Shown in pieces: positions 6,158 to 6,688 of a stretch of DNA of 6,688 bases (its first letter is position 1; each line of letters begins with the position of its first letter). The position numbers and the translations under genes are program-made. The notes beneath the pieces are model-generated. The model was not told where the DNA came from. It saw only the letters and a program-made list of their open reading frames with translations, and made no database searches. The stretch is from Savagea sp. (GTDB lineage: Bacteria; Bacillota; Bacilli; Bacillales_A; Planococcaceae): the NCBI GenBank assembly GCA_030146155.1, contig JASLCF010000080.1, forward strand, positions 1-6,688, written 5' to 3'.

Positions 6158-6523
6158 GCATAGTGTTGTCTTTGGAAAGGAGTGAAAATGAAGCAGCACC
6201 AGTTCATTTGATAGAATAATATGAAATGTAGTACTCTCTTTTCAATTTCTTGAAGGAAAGAAAAACAAGCACGCAACACGATTAAATCTATCTCATCAAA
6301 AAATATGCCTGGCCACTTTATTCATCTATTTATGAAATAAGCTACTTACTGATGAGTAGTCATTCCATTTCTTTTCTAAAGACATCTTTATTTTCTCTAA
6401 GGCTACCAAGTTTAATTTATTTTAATTCTTTGGCAGGGTCTTATTTATTGAACGAACTATGAATCATCATTGAGTACGGGATGACTCTCTAGGTGAGTAA
6501 AAAATTTACAATCTATTTGCATC
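6158..6523. other. AT-rich spacer without a supportable gene
   Basis: I see no coding frame with family resemblance on either strand here. The one gene-like sign is a good ribosome-binding site (AAAGGAG near 6177-6183) before an ATG at 6188-6190 that reaches a stop after seven codons (MKQHQFI, TGA at 6209-6211). A 36-residue frame at about 6225-6332 has no start of its own and no recognisable motif. The stretch may hold the remains of a gene, but nothing identifies it. Confidence 0.5.
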
Positions 6524-6664
6524 AACTAAAGCGAAGCGAACAGACATTGACGCCCAAGGGATTAAGCGTGTGCTTGAAATCCAATCGAGGAAGCGGCAGC
6601 TGACACGATTTAGTTCAAGCCACGCCCCTAGGCAAGCAAGGTCTGTTTGCGTAGCGATTGTACA
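6524..6664 (+). repeat. Copy B of the same repeat family, inverted relative to copy A
   Basis: The plus strand here has the same order of blocks as the minus strand of copy A: AGAC, TTGAC, AAGG(G)AT, AGCG and TTGA on the way in, then CAA...C, CGCCC, AAGCA and GTCTG on the way out. It folds into a long nested hairpin. The 15-base outer helix pairs 6531-6545 with 6641-6655 (12 Watson-Crick pairs plus one G-T). A middle helix pairs CCCAAGGG 6553-6560 with CCCCTAGG 6625-6632 (6 of 8). An inner helix pairs GCGTGTGCTTGAA 6566-6578 with TTCAAGCCACGC 6614-6625 (one bulge). A short helix pairs AATCG 6583-6587 with CGATT 6606-6610. The ends are approximate. Sequence after 6665 (TTGCTCGATTTCCGCCC) may begin another copy that runs off the window. 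Confidence 0.6.
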
Positions 6665-6688
6665 GCCCTTGCTCGATTTCCGCCCTTA

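Noticed and set aside
6614..6656. Resemblance to an integron attC site (TTCAAGCC followed by an inverted repeat)
   Set aside because: The RYYYAAC/GTTRRRY core pairs are not in place, there is no cassette gene or integrase, and the structured-repeat reading explains both arms.
5931..6688. Possible CRISPR array or defence island in the gene-free right end
   Set aside because: The repeats are long, diverged, unevenly spaced and in both orientations, with no regular spacers and no cas, toxin or nuclease-like frame.

Overview
The window looks like chromosomal DNA from a low-to-moderate GC member of the Bacillales. The evidence is consensus sigma-A type promoters, strong AAAGGGGG-type Shine-Dalgarno sites, an acyl-CoA ligase very close to Bacillus LcfB (YhfL), a YuxL-type S9 peptidase, and relics of the TGGAG...GGAAATCAACA type of structured repeat that I recall from Bacillaceae and Planococcaceae genomes. 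I cannot place the genus; a Planococcaceae-like bacterium is only a guess.

All four recognisable genes lie on the minus strand. In transcription order they are: lcfB-type long-chain acyl-CoA ligase (5703 to 4153), a glycerate 2-kinase (4064 to 2931), a YuxL-type S9 prolyl-oligopeptidase/acylaminoacyl-peptidase (2850 to 901), and the N-terminal 268 residues of aspartate ammonia-lyase (805 to the left edge, cut off). They do not form one obvious operon. lcfB has a near-perfect promoter with a TetR-type palindrome just downstream of the predicted start point, and its transcript ends at a clear intrinsic terminator 6 bases after the stop codon. The peptidase gene has its own perfect -10 box between its start and the end of the kinase gene, and this box sets its real start. 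aspA has a plausible promoter of its own. The functions are ordinary central and catabolic metabolism: fatty-acid activation, glycerate phosphorylation, peptide breakdown and aspartate deamination to fumarate.

The right-hand 900 bases (about 5790 to 6688) contain no gene I can support. They hold a G/T-rich tract with four G-runs upstream of the lcfB promoter, three degenerate copies of one structured repeat family (two in the same orientation at 5931-5977 and 6013-6157, one inverted at 6524-6664), and AT-rich spacer between them. The first third of lcfB uses clearly different codons from the rest of the gene, and the shift continues into the upstream G/T-rich tract.

I found no defence system, transposase, CRISPR array, tRNA or rRNA. 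The points worth following up are the operator architecture at lcfB, the repeat family and the compositional domain at 5200-5890. None of them amounts to a demonstrated new system.
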